NCBI GenBank assembly: GCA_031270425.1
Contig: JAISXQ010000046.1
Span: 1 to 6,624, forward strand
Source: Prevotellaceae bacterium
Lineage (GTDB): Bacteria > Bacteroidota > Bacteroidia > Bacteroidales > Paludibacteraceae
Length of the DNA: 6,624 bases
Direction of reading: 5' to 3'
Shown here: piece by piece, positions 1 to 6,624 of the stretch
How the letters are laid out: each line of letters begins with the position of its first letter
Position numbering within the stretch: the first letter of the stretch is position 1
Position numbers and translations under genes: made by a program
Notes under the pieces: model-generated
Told to the model about the DNA's origin: nothing
Seen by the model: the letters and a program-made list of their open reading frames with translations, nothing else
Databases searched by the model: none

Positions 1-569
1 ATGTACGTCGCTGTTTCGGAAGCTGACGCTCCGGTCAGTTTGGGAATATACGACACAAAATCAGGCGGAAAGTTCCAGGTAAAAACTTTCTGGGCGTTTA
101 CCGCATCTGCCGGTACAGAATTATTGTTTAAAGACCAGGAGAATTGCACAGATTCGTTGTTTGAAAACGGAAAATACTTGTTGTCTTTGATGGCAGGACT
201 AACGATAACAGGTGCAGAATATCCCAAATTATAGGTTATTCCTGCGAAAAACGAACCTGCCGCTATGGGATATGCTACCCAAAGGGGATCGGCAGCGGCA
301 GCCTTACGCTGCAATTTCACTCCTTCCAGTCCCGCGCCCAGATTTTTTGTAACAGCATTGTCCTTAGCTGCGTCTTTTGTATTAATTTCTACTATTCTAT
401 CCTTAATTAATAAATCCTTGACATTTATTTTTTTTGCCGAAATACCGGTTGTTCTTTCCGGTAAACTGTTTAATTTTGCATCAGCCTTTTCGGCAAAAGG
501 ACTACCTGCCAGTACCGTTGAAGTTACTGCAAGTACAAGAACTGTTGTTGCGATATAAAACTTTCTCAT
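1..569 (-). CDS. Exported protein of unknown function, N-terminal part (3' end outside window)
   Basis: I do not recognise this product. From the ATG at 569 the minus strand is open for 189 codons to the left edge, with no stop. No other in-frame ATG occurs within these codons, so the start is well supported. The N-terminus is a signal peptide: MRKFY, a hydrophobic core and TVLA, with likely signal peptidase I cleavage after Ala21 (possibly Ala26). Unlike the SusD, metallopeptidase and DUF4302 products it has no lipobox cysteine, and no cysteine occurs anywhere in the visible part. Residues 27-90 are Lys/Asp-rich and probably extended or a pro-segment. From about residue 95 (DPLWVAYPIAAGSFFAGI) the sequence becomes aromatic and beta-rich, with FSNNESVQFSWSLNN and QKVFTWNFPPDF, resembling Ig-like or PKD-like surface modules only in general character. 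It is the last visible gene, 46 bp after DUF4302. It may be a secreted component or substrate-related partner of the same system. Confidence 0.85.
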   Translation of the reverse strand, partial: MRKFYIATTVLVLAVTSTVLAGSPFAEKADAKLNSLPERTTGISAKKINVKDLLIKDRIVEINTKDAAKDNAVTKNLGAGLEGVKLQRKAAAADPLWVAYPIAAGSFFAGITYNLGYSAPVIVSPAIKDNKYFPFSNNESVQFSWSLNNNSVPADAVNAQKVFTWNFPPDFVSYIPKLTGASASETATY

Positions 570-596
570 AACGTTTAAAATATTTAACTGATTATC
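562..596 (-). repeat. Leader repeat, copy overlapping the start of the unknown exported protein gene
   Basis: On the minus strand this copy reads GATAATCA, GTTAA, ATATTTT, AAACGTTAT, then G and AGAAA. It matches the copy at 1937..1968 except for small insertions and T/A changes in the central T-rich block. One extra G after AAACGTTAT creates the ATG at 569-567, so the start codon lies within the repeated element, whereas in the DUF4302 copy the ATG lies just beyond AGAAA. No Shine-Dalgarno sequence is visible. Confidence 0.6.
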
Positions 597-615
597 AAAT
601 TTTGTTTATCAATTA

Positions 616-1935
616 TTAATTCTTTTTTATTCCGAAGAAGGTATTGTTGTGTATGGAACCAAAGCGGATGTATTCAAAATATTCATCAGGTATGGCAATA
701 TAGTCTTTTCCCGTTTCCGTCAATACGGTAAGAAAGGCGTCCAGTTCGGGTCGTATCAGGTCTAAATACGTGCCTGACGGAAAGGCTCCAAGCCCGGATC
801 TTTTTTCGAAACGGAAAGAGTCGCCTCTGCTGTTTAGATTTCCGGTTATTTTTACCGGATACTTGGCGGCTACATCCGAATATCGGTCTCCTTCTTCTGT
901 TTCAACTATATACTGTACCTCCACATTATACGAAAGGCTTCCGGAAGGCGCAACGAAAGCCATACGGTAAAACTCGATATTACGTGAAGTTAAAATCGAA
1001 TCTATTTTCCAGTATTGCAAATATAAATCCTGATTCAAATGGGAAAATAAATAGGTTTCGCCGGCTTGAAACAGGCGGCTAAAATCGCCGGGCATTACAA
1101 AATTTGGGACGCCGGCAGAAAGCGCGGCATTTCCGGCGCTGAAAATGCCGGTCGCCTTATCAAAATCCAAACCTTTTACGGTTTTTCCTTTGATTGTTAC
1201 GGGGTGGATAAATTCCAAACCCTTGTCGTTGAAAGCTATCCCATTGCTTATAACGCTCAAACTATCGTGTTCGTTGATGAATATAGCGTCGAAACGGCGG
1301 GTTATTTTATGGTATGAACCCAAAATAAGGGTTGTCCCATCGTCGAAGTTAAGCAGTTTAAAGTATTTGTTCATCCCGCCGTTGGAGAACTTGTCCATCA
1401 CGTTGTTTACGTCGTCCATATAGCTATTCCAATCGCCGTCAAACTTTATCAGGCTGATTTTCGACAAGTTCTTTTTCGCTTGAAAGAAAATAGTGTCTTT
1501 GTCGGCGGAATAACGTTTCCAGACGAATTCTTTATCGCCGCTCAAACCGCTTCCTGTAACATATTTACCGGGGTCGGCAACATCGGTCAACACATCGTTG
1601 TACGAAGAAAAATCCAGCACAATGCCTCCCTGCGATTTATTGACGCCGAATTTACTGGTGTAAACTCCTTGCGGAAAGAGGGAATCACCCTGTACCGTTA
1701 CGTTTTCGCCGTCAAATTTCAGCAGGAAATTATATGCGCCGAACTGAGCGGTATCGGTATAATAAGTCAAACGCCAACCTTTATCCGACGACGCCAGGGC
1801 TTCTTTCAGCGTGGCGGCGGCTTCTTCCAAACGCTGGTCGGCAGGCTTGTCGAAAATGTCTTTTTCCTGAAACAAACATGATTGCAGGATGGGAAAACAT
1901 AACAGCAAAACGACCATTATTTTTGTTAATTTCAT
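616..1935 (-). CDS. DUF4302-family lipoprotein
   Basis: This is a 439-residue lipoprotein of the DUF4302 family, whose biochemical function is unknown. The signal peptide is MKLTK, a hydrophobic core and LQSC, with Cys20 followed by LFQEKD; the acidic stretch close to the cysteine fits surface export in Bacteroidota. The family pattern lies in the N-terminal half: DIFDKPADQRLEEA (26-39), KGWRLTYY (52-59), GAYNFLLKFDGE (66-77), the segment GGIVLDFSSYNDVLTDVADP (103-122) and GDKEFVWKR (133-141). The C-terminal half is rich in aromatic and glycine residues and probably beta-structured; it has no catalytic motif that I recognise. Genes of this family commonly sit beside SusC/SusD and HExxH lipoprotein genes, as here, so a role as an accessory binding or scaffold protein for the same substrate is inferred. 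The start is the ATG at 1935 and the stop a TAA. The leader contains the repeated element described separately. Confidence 0.93.
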   Translation of the reverse strand: MKLTKIMVVLLLCFPILQSCLFQEKDIFDKPADQRLEEAAATLKEALASSDKGWRLTYYTDTAQFGAYNFLLKFDGENVTVQGDSLFPQGVYTSKFGVNKSQGGIVLDFSSYNDVLTDVADPGKYVTGSGLSGDKEFVWKRYSADKDTIFFQAKKNLSKISLIKFDGDWNSYMDDVNNVMDKFSNGGMNKYFKLLNFDDGTTLILGSYHKITRRFDAIFINEHDSLSVISNGIAFNDKGLEFIHPVTIKGKTVKGLDFDKATGIFSAGNAALSAGVPNFVMPGDFSRLFQAGETYLFSHLNQDLYLQYWKIDSILTSRNIEFYRMAFVAPSGSLSYNVEVQYIVETEEGDRYSDVAAKYPVKITGNLNSRGDSFRFEKRSGLGAFPSGTYLDLIRPELDAFLTVLTETGKDYIAIPDEYFEYIRFGSIHNNTFFGIKKN

Positions 1936-1936
1936 T

Positions 1937-1968
1937 TTTCTATAACGTTTAAAAAATTAATGATTATC
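1937..1968 (-). repeat. Leader repeat, copy upstream of the DUF4302 gene
   Basis: Read on the minus strand, the 37-bp gap before the DUF4302 start contains GATAATCA, then TTAA, six T, AAACGTTAT and AGAAA, followed by one A and the ATG. The same ordered blocks occur upstream of the next gene (562..596). GATAATCA is part of an imperfect TGAT/ATCA inverted repeat, and AACGTT and TTTAAA are palindromic. No Shine-Dalgarno sequence is present. The role is unknown; a translation-initiation leader, an RNA-processing site or a relic of leader duplication are all possible. Confidence 0.6.
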
Positions 1969-1972
1969 GTAT

Positions 1973-2977
1973 TTAATGCGAATTACAGCTGCAAGATTTT
2001 ATTCTATCGGGATAAAGCGTTGCCCGTTTATCGAACGGAACATCGCTGTGGAACGCCGATTTTTGCGGGATAGGGGAAGAATCTCCGCTATTCGTAAAAG
2101 TTAACAACCCTAAGGTCGGAACTTCCGCACTCCTGCTCAATACAATCTCGCGCATTTTATCCAGGTCGATATTCCAGACTTGCTTAAAATAGTTTCTTAC
2201 TATGGTCAATTTCTTATTCATAATCGCAATGCCTTCCGCGCCGCCTTTCGCCCACTCGTTGTCCCACCAGCTTTGCGAATTAGTTACGTAATACGAATAG
2301 TATTCTACAAAGTCCTCGTTATGATTCATCATCGAATACGCCGAAATAAAGCCTTTCTTTCGGTATTTAACCGTATCGCGTACTTCGTAGATCCAGTTAT
2401 TTCCTATATAATCGGCGTTGCTTATTTGCTTCCATTCCGTATCGTATTCTTTCGTTTGATGAAGGATGTGCGCAAATTCGTGATGCATGGTATGGAAATA
2501 ATAATAATTCAAATTTTCCATGTCAATACTGTTCACGTCCAAATTGTTTACCATATACAGCGTAACTTTCAGACCTCCTTCGGCTGTACCCAACACTATC
2601 GAACCATCGTCATTATAAGCAGGAGATCCGATCAAATGAATAATTTTGGGTACATATTTACGCATAAAATGCTTGTTGCCCAGCATTTCATCGTAAGCGT
2701 CTATCCATACATGCTTCACTATTTGAGCCAAGGCTACCGCATTTTCTTCGCGGGCGGGTACCAGATTGTAACGTATATCGCTCTCGATGTCTTCAAATTT
2801 ATATTTGAAGTCAATATTATATTCTTTCGTATAATTTTCATACAACCATTCTTCAAACGGTGTTTTCGTTTTTTCGGTCGTATCAAAAATACTCTTGTTC
2901 CTGTCGATCGGATCCTGGTCGCAGGAATTAAAAATCAGTATGCTGCATACGAAGAAGCTAACTATTCTCTTTGTCAT
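1973..2977 (-). CDS. Putative zinc metallopeptidase lipoprotein of the SusC/D-associated HExxH type
   Basis: This is probably a surface-anchored zinc hydrolase of the putative zinc-binding metallopeptidase (Mx1-like) group, named in TIGR04549 as a substrate-import-associated zinc metallohydrolase lipoprotein. The start is the ATG at 2977 and the product has 334 residues. The signal is MTKR, a hydrophobic core and FNSC, with Cys19 followed by DQD. The zinc motif is HEFAH: His166 and His170 are likely ligands and Glu167 the catalytic base, followed by ILHQ. Downstream, GFISAYSMMNHNEDFVEYY (about 209-227) carries Glu221 and Glu225, one of which may be the third zinc ligand; this is inferred from the layout of gluzincins. 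The domain appears to end near NIDLDKMREIVLSRSAEVPTL (269-289). A tail of about 45 residues follows and ends CSCNSH. DUF4302 follows after 37 bp. Zinc hydrolase identity is strong; the substrate and whether it cleaves peptides are not established. Confidence 0.92.
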   Translation of the reverse strand: MTKRIVSFFVCSILIFNSCDQDPIDRNKSIFDTTEKTKTPFEEWLYENYTKEYNIDFKYKFEDIESDIRYNLVPAREENAVALAQIVKHVWIDAYDEMLGNKHFMRKYVPKIIHLIGSPAYNDDGSIVLGTAEGGLKVTLYMVNNLDVNSIDMENLNYYYFHTMHHEFAHILHQTKEYDTEWKQISNADYIGNNWIYEVRDTVKYRKKGFISAYSMMNHNEDFVEYYSYYVTNSQSWWDNEWAKGGAEGIAIMNKKLTIVRNYFKQVWNIDLDKMREIVLSRSAEVPTLGLLTFTNSGDSSPIPQKSAFHSDVPFDKRATLYPDRIKSCSCNSH

Positions 2978-3007
2978 AATAATACTATCTTATTCTCTTA
3001 TTTTACA

Positions 3008-4579
3008 TTATCTTGGATTCGGTTCCAACCCCGCGCTTATTACGCTCTTGGGTATTTGCAAAGCCCTGCGCGGATCATCTTTGCGCAGCACAAATTCTTC
3101 GCCGTAGGTCGTTATGCGGTTTCCGTCAACTTTCCTCCGGTAAATTTCTATTCCATATCGTTTTATATCATTCCAACGGATACCTTCATGCAGACAGAGT
3201 ATGCGCCGGAGCTGCAAAATACAGTGGATAAGGTTTTCCTGTTCGCCCGTTTCCAAATTAAAATCAGGATGCAGTTCTTTCTTCGGCGACAAATATTCGG
3301 TAGGCGTATAATAATAACGATTATTGTAAAAATCGTTTATCCTTGTACGAGTAAGTTGTGGAGCCGTTTTTCCTGCTGTCGTATCGGCGAATACCGACAA
3401 AAAGGTATTTATATCCGCCAACGCGCCATCGTAGTCTTTCAGCAATACTTTGGCTTCGGCGCGGTTCAGCAACGCTTCGTCGGTCGAAAAACAAACTTGT
3501 ACGAAATTGGGATAGCCGATGCCGGCTACAACATCGGTATATTCAAAATATTCCCAATATTTAAGCATCTGATACTTGGGTAAGCCTCCCGTGTAACTGA
3601 AAGCTTTGTAGGCAAACGCGTCTTTTGATGCGCCCCATGGACCTGTTGATTCCGAAGTTTCCGTTTGGCAAATATAGCGGTTGTGGCAGTATTTCGATCC
3701 AATGCTGTAAGGTCCGTGCGTGCGCTGCCAGAGCGAGCCGTGAACGGTAATGAGGAGGTTCGCCGGATTTGTAGCGTCAATAAAATTATTACCACGAGTT
3801 TGGAAGTCATTTTCTTTGGCAATCGTATTCCAGTTGCGAAGCGCCGAAGCGACATTCGTTTCGGGAAATACCATATCGGCATAATACAATGCTTTGTCGT
3901 TTTTTCCGTAATACAAATAGAAACGGGCTGCAAATGCCGCGGCGGCTTTTTTATTGAAATGGTACTTGGGCTGTTCGTATTGGGTATCGTCTATCAAGGG
4001 AAAACCTGTCGTAATATCCTGTTCTATTTTTTTGTAAAGTTCGGCTACCGTACCGCGTTCGTACTTCGGAATAACCGTTGTTTCAGGCGTTATAGGGTAG
4101 GGGAGCCCTAAATCCGCGTCGCTTGTAAGCGGGCTGTAAGCTTTGCAGAAAATATTCGACAGCAGGAACATATTGTAGGCACGCGTTAGTAAAGCTTCGC
4201 CTTTTTGATGACCGTTTTCGTTACCCAATACTTCAATAGCGTGTAAAGCCTGATTGGAAGCGGCAATAGCGGAATAACAGCCCGACCAGAATGCCGAAGG
4301 CGAATCCTGACCGATATAATCTACATCCTGCCAGAAAAACACTGTTTTGTCCATTTCCGTACCCTGGGCAAAATTCCCGATAATTTCGTCCGTATTGTCC
4401 GATGAAAATTCGGCAATATACCAGCTCGAAGAACTGGGGTAAGCTGTAACCAATAACTTGGATATTTTACTTTTATCGTAAACATCGGTACGGTTATCGG
4501 GCATTACGTCTAAAAAATCGTCGCATGAAACGAAAATCAGGGTCAATAATATAATCGGTAAAAAAATTATCCTTTTCAT
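3008..4579 (-). CDS. SusD/RagB-family nutrient-binding surface lipoprotein
   Basis: This is the lipid-anchored partner of the upstream SusC, expected to cap the transporter and capture substrate at the cell surface. I start it at the ATG at 4579 (523 residues). A TTG four codons upstream also fits the frame but is less likely, because the ATG gives a clean lipoprotein signal: MKR, a hydrophobic core, then FVSC with Cys19 followed by DDFLD, a common SusD mature N-terminus. The N-terminal SusD-like half has TPR-type helices around residues 130-144 (LLTRAYNMFLLSNIF), followed by LGLPYPITPE, a spacer with TVAELYKKIEQDI, and another helix near 206-235 (YHFNKKAAAAFAARFYLYYG). The C-terminal SusD_RagB half has EALLNRAEAKVLLKDYDGAL and ends with DPRRALQIP and GLEPNPR, a family hallmark. 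It ends in TAA and lies 30 bp from both the SusC and metallopeptidase genes. It is full length with no sign of damage. Ligand specificity cannot be deduced. Confidence 0.96.
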   Translation of the reverse strand: MKRIIFLPIILLTLIFVSCDDFLDVMPDNRTDVYDKSKISKLLVTAYPSSSSWYIAEFSSDNTDEIIGNFAQGTEMDKTVFFWQDVDYIGQDSPSAFWSGCYSAIAASNQALHAIEVLGNENGHQKGEALLTRAYNMFLLSNIFCKAYSPLTSDADLGLPYPITPETTVIPKYERGTVAELYKKIEQDITTGFPLIDDTQYEQPKYHFNKKAAAAFAARFYLYYGKNDKALYYADMVFPETNVASALRNWNTIAKENDFQTRGNNFIDATNPANLLITVHGSLWQRTHGPYSIGSKYCHNRYICQTETSESTGPWGASKDAFAYKAFSYTGGLPKYQMLKYWEYFEYTDVVAGIGYPNFVQVCFSTDEALLNRAEAKVLLKDYDGALADINTFLSVFADTTAGKTAPQLTRTRINDFYNNRYYYTPTEYLSPKKELHPDFNLETGEQENLIHCILQLRRILCLHEGIRWNDIKRYGIEIYRRKVDGNRITTYGEEFVLRKDDPRRALQIPKSVISAGLEPNPR

Positions 4580-4609
4580 TTTATCTTTCAATAATTAATA
4601 CAGTCTTTT

Positions 4610-6624
4610 TTAGAAAACGGCTCTTAACGTCATCGTAAATTGTTTTGGCACAGGCGTTGCCACACCGCCCGAACGGAAAAATTCAGGATCCTGACCGTTC
4701 AGTTTCCGGTCGGCATAAAGCAACATCAGGTTGGTTGCCTGAACTTTAAGAGATAAAGCCGATACAGCGGCGCTTTCCCCAAATAAACTTTTCGGGAAAT
4801 CGTAAGTCAGCGATATTTCTTTCAAGCGGACAAAATCACCTTTGGCAATTCGTACATCGGAATAATTATATGCATTATACGTTTGATTCAAATAATAATT
4901 GGTATTGGCTTGACGATAAGAAATTATTGTGGGAACATCCGTATAATTTTCATCTCCCGGCAGCGCCCAGCGGTTTTTAAATTCTCTTGTCATAGCCGTC
5001 AAGTCGGAATAGGAACTCTTGAAAACAGGATCTAAACGAACGACATTTCCGAACGAATAGGTAAGGAACAAATTAAATTTCAGATTTTTGTATCGGAGAA
5101 TATTCCCCAAACTTCCTGTTATGGGGGGATCGGTCGGTCCTTCGTATTTTAGATACTGCGTAATATTATCCCTGTTTTGAAAATTAATCTCCGGATTGTT
5201 ATACGAAGAAATACTTCCGTCTTCACGCAGGAAAGTCGGCACGCCATTCTCGTCCAATCCCTGATAGCGGAACGAGAATAAACTGCGCACAGGGTAACCT
5301 TCTCTTGTAAATCCTGTTCCGGTAATAAGACTCATAGCATAAGTCATTGATTCCAACCGGGTAACTTCTGTTTCACTTAATCCGAAAATAAAGTTGGTCG
5401 TCCAATCAAAATTTTTCCGCGTAATGTTTTTTGTTGTTAAAGTAAATTCAAATCCGTGTGATTTCATGTCGGCAACGTTGGCGTATTTATAACTTTCTCC
5501 GCCGACTCCCTGCGTATAAATCAAACCGATAAGGTCGAAATTATTCCGGGTAAACCAGTCCATGCTTACATTCACTTTGTTGGTAAAGAATCCCATTTCG
5601 GTACCGATATTAAATTCGTGTTTCTTTTCGTAAGTGAGTTCGCTGTTTTCCAAGCCGGAAATAGCGAGCGCACTTTCCTGTACGTTTGAAAACGGACGGT
5701 ATGGAACGGTACTTTTTATAATAACATTCGAGTTGGATACAAAATTCGGTACGGGAGAACCTGTCAAACTGTATGAAGATTTGAATGTCATGTGCGAAAA
5801 GGCTTCGGGGAAAGATTTAAAGAAATCTTCTTCGTGTACGTTCCATGCTACACCGATGTTCCATGTAGGCAGCCAGCGCGATTTCCGCGAAAGCCCCATT
5901 TGGTTAGTCCCTTCGTAGCGTCCTGTGAGGTTGAGCGAATAAATTCCTTTGTAACTGTACGTTGCCGACCCAAAGAAAGCCGCCATACGCGAGGTGTAGC
6001 GCGAAATTCCAAAATAGTTTCCTCCCTGTTCTTTCAATTTTTTAAAATATTCATACATGGTAAAGGGAATTTCTCCCAATGAATATTGCAAGCCCCATCC
6101 GGTATAAGCGTCCTGTTCGCGGACAGTGGAATTAATCTCGCTGCCTCCGAAGAAATTAATAATATGAGTATTGTTAAAATCCTGTACCCACGAAAGCGTT
6201 GTTCGGAAGTCGATAGTCCGCATTTTATAATTATTCCTGTTGTAAATACCTCCTTCGGGTAAAACCGTTATGGGCAAAGCATAAGGATTGTCCGGATCCT
6301 TGTATAAAAGTGGATTGTTCTCCCTGATGGTGGCGTCATCCATAGCCCTGTAAGCTTGCGCCTGATTCGATTCGTCTTTACTGTGGTGTTCCTGCGAACT
6401 TGCTTTTTGGTTGTAGGAAGCAAGGGCTGACAACTCCAAGGTCCTGAGAACCTTCCACTTCAATTCACCTTGAAACTTTAAATCGGTTACGCCAATATCC
6501 ATATAATTATTATCCAATTCATGGAAAATATTAAACGGTGCATAACTCCGTGTGTAGAATGTGTTCGGATCCAATGCTCTGGAAGAGTTAAGAGCATAAC
6601 TGTAAGGGTTGATGTCAAAATCGC
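4610..6624 (-). CDS. SusC/RagA-family TonB-dependent outer-membrane transporter, C-terminal part (5' end outside window)
   Basis: This is the outer-membrane beta-barrel of a SusC-type transporter, which imports a substrate held by its SusD partner using TonB energy. The frame is open to the right edge (first visible residues DFDINPYSYALNSS) and ends in TAA at 4612-4610, giving 670 residues. The family is usually about 1,000 residues or more, so the signal peptide, carboxypeptidase-regulatory-like domain, TonB box and most of the plug are missing. A TTG at 6574 is an internal Leu codon, not a start. Family signatures seen are ADMKSHGFEFTL, FRYQGLDENGVPTF, YLKYEGPTDPPITGSLGN, NRWALPGDENYTDVP, GDFVRLKEISLTYDFP and KLNGQDPEFFRSGGVATPVP. 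Aromatic and polar residues alternate as in barrel strands, and the last residue is Phe, as in many outer-membrane proteins recognised by the BAM machinery. The SusD gene follows after 30 bp. The family is certain; the substrate is unknown. Confidence 0.96.
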   Translation of the reverse strand, partial: DFDINPYSYALNSSRALDPNTFYTRSYAPFNIFHELDNNYMDIGVTDLKFQGELKWKVLRTLELSALASYNQKASSQEHHSKDESNQAQAYRAMDDATIRENNPLLYKDPDNPYALPITVLPEGGIYNRNNYKMRTIDFRTTLSWVQDFNNTHIINFFGGSEINSTVREQDAYTGWGLQYSLGEIPFTMYEYFKKLKEQGGNYFGISRYTSRMAAFFGSATYSYKGIYSLNLTGRYEGTNQMGLSRKSRWLPTWNIGVAWNVHEEDFFKSFPEAFSHMTFKSSYSLTGSPVPNFVSNSNVIIKSTVPYRPFSNVQESALAISGLENSELTYEKKHEFNIGTEMGFFTNKVNVSMDWFTRNNFDLIGLIYTQGVGGESYKYANVADMKSHGFEFTLTTKNITRKNFDWTTNFIFGLSETEVTRLESMTYAMSLITGTGFTREGYPVRSLFSFRYQGLDENGVPTFLREDGSISSYNNPEINFQNRDNITQYLKYEGPTDPPITGSLGNILRYKNLKFNLFLTYSFGNVVRLDPVFKSSYSDLTAMTREFKNRWALPGDENYTDVPTIISYRQANTNYYLNQTYNAYNYSDVRIAKGDFVRLKEISLTYDFPKSLFGESAAVSALSLKVQATNLMLLYADRKLNGQDPEFFRSGGVATPVPKQFTMTLRAVF

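Noticed and set aside
596..603. Possible Bacteroidota -7 promoter element (AAAATTTG, close to TAnnTTTG) in the gap before the last gene
   Set aside because: It has one mismatch in the -7 box, and I found no matching -33 TTTG at the right distance. AT-rich sequence makes chance matches likely.
570..615. Rho-independent terminator between DUF4302 and the last gene
   Set aside because: No GC-rich stem followed by a T-run is present, only weak AT-rich inverted repeats such as TGAT-A-ATCA.
616..1952. Several plus-strand open frames of 66 to 133 codons
   Set aside because: All are antisense to the DUF4302 gene, lack recognisable domains and overlap each other in different frames.
2180..3583. 467-codon open frame on the plus strand
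   Set aside because: It lies fully antisense across the SusD and metallopeptidase genes and their intergenic gap. Its translation is rich in Phe, Ile, Tyr, Val and Arg with no domain or signal that I recognise. Both opposing genes have clear family motifs, so I treat it as a compositional shadow, though a 1.4-kb stop-free antisense run is longer than usual.
3526..3933. 135-codon open frame on the minus strand inside the SusD gene
   Set aside because: It is in another frame of an intact SusD gene and has no recognisable domain; it is an overlap artefact.
4577..4591. Upstream TTG start for SusD
   Set aside because: It would add only MKDK ahead of an ATG that already gives a standard lipoprotein signal peptide. 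There is no supporting ribosome-binding sequence.
6572..6574. TTG at 6574 as the start of the SusC-family gene
   Set aside because: The frame stays open upstream to the window edge with plausible SusC-type sequence, and the signal peptide and plug are missing. The codon is an internal Leu.

Overview
The window looks like part of a Bacteroidota chromosome, most likely Bacteroidales-like. The evidence is a SusC/SusD (RagA/RagB) pair, lipoproteins with a short acidic run after the lipidated cysteine, A-rich start regions with no Shine-Dalgarno sequence, and short AT-rich gaps. No RNA gene, CRISPR array, insertion sequence or convincing terminator is visible. There is no gene-free stretch over 300 bases; the longest gap is 46 bp.

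All five genes lie on the minus strand, so transcription runs from high to low coordinates: (1) the C-terminal two thirds of a SusC-family TonB-dependent outer-membrane transporter, entering at the right edge (6624..4610); (2) a SusD/RagB surface lipoprotein (4579..3008); (3) a lipoprotein zinc metallopeptidase with HEFAH (2977..1973), of the type found next to SusC/SusD pairs; (4) a DUF4302 lipoprotein (1935..616); (5) the first 189 codons of an exported, non-lipoprotein product that I do not recognise (569..1), running off the left edge. Gaps are 30, 30, 37 and 46 bp, which suggests one operon. Its promoter would be upstream of susC, outside the window.

Inferred role: SusC is the TonB-driven channel and SusD its substrate-capturing lid. 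The metallopeptidase and DUF4302 protein are probably partners on the cell surface. No glycoside hydrolase, polysaccharide lyase, sulfatase, or SusR, HTCS or sigma/anti-sigma regulator is visible. A peptide, protein-bound or cofactor-type substrate is therefore at least as plausible as a glycan, but the substrate cannot be read from sequence.

The least explained items are the unrecognised fifth gene and a near-identical leader of about 30 nt in front of genes 4 and 5. In gene 5 the start codon lies inside this repeated element.
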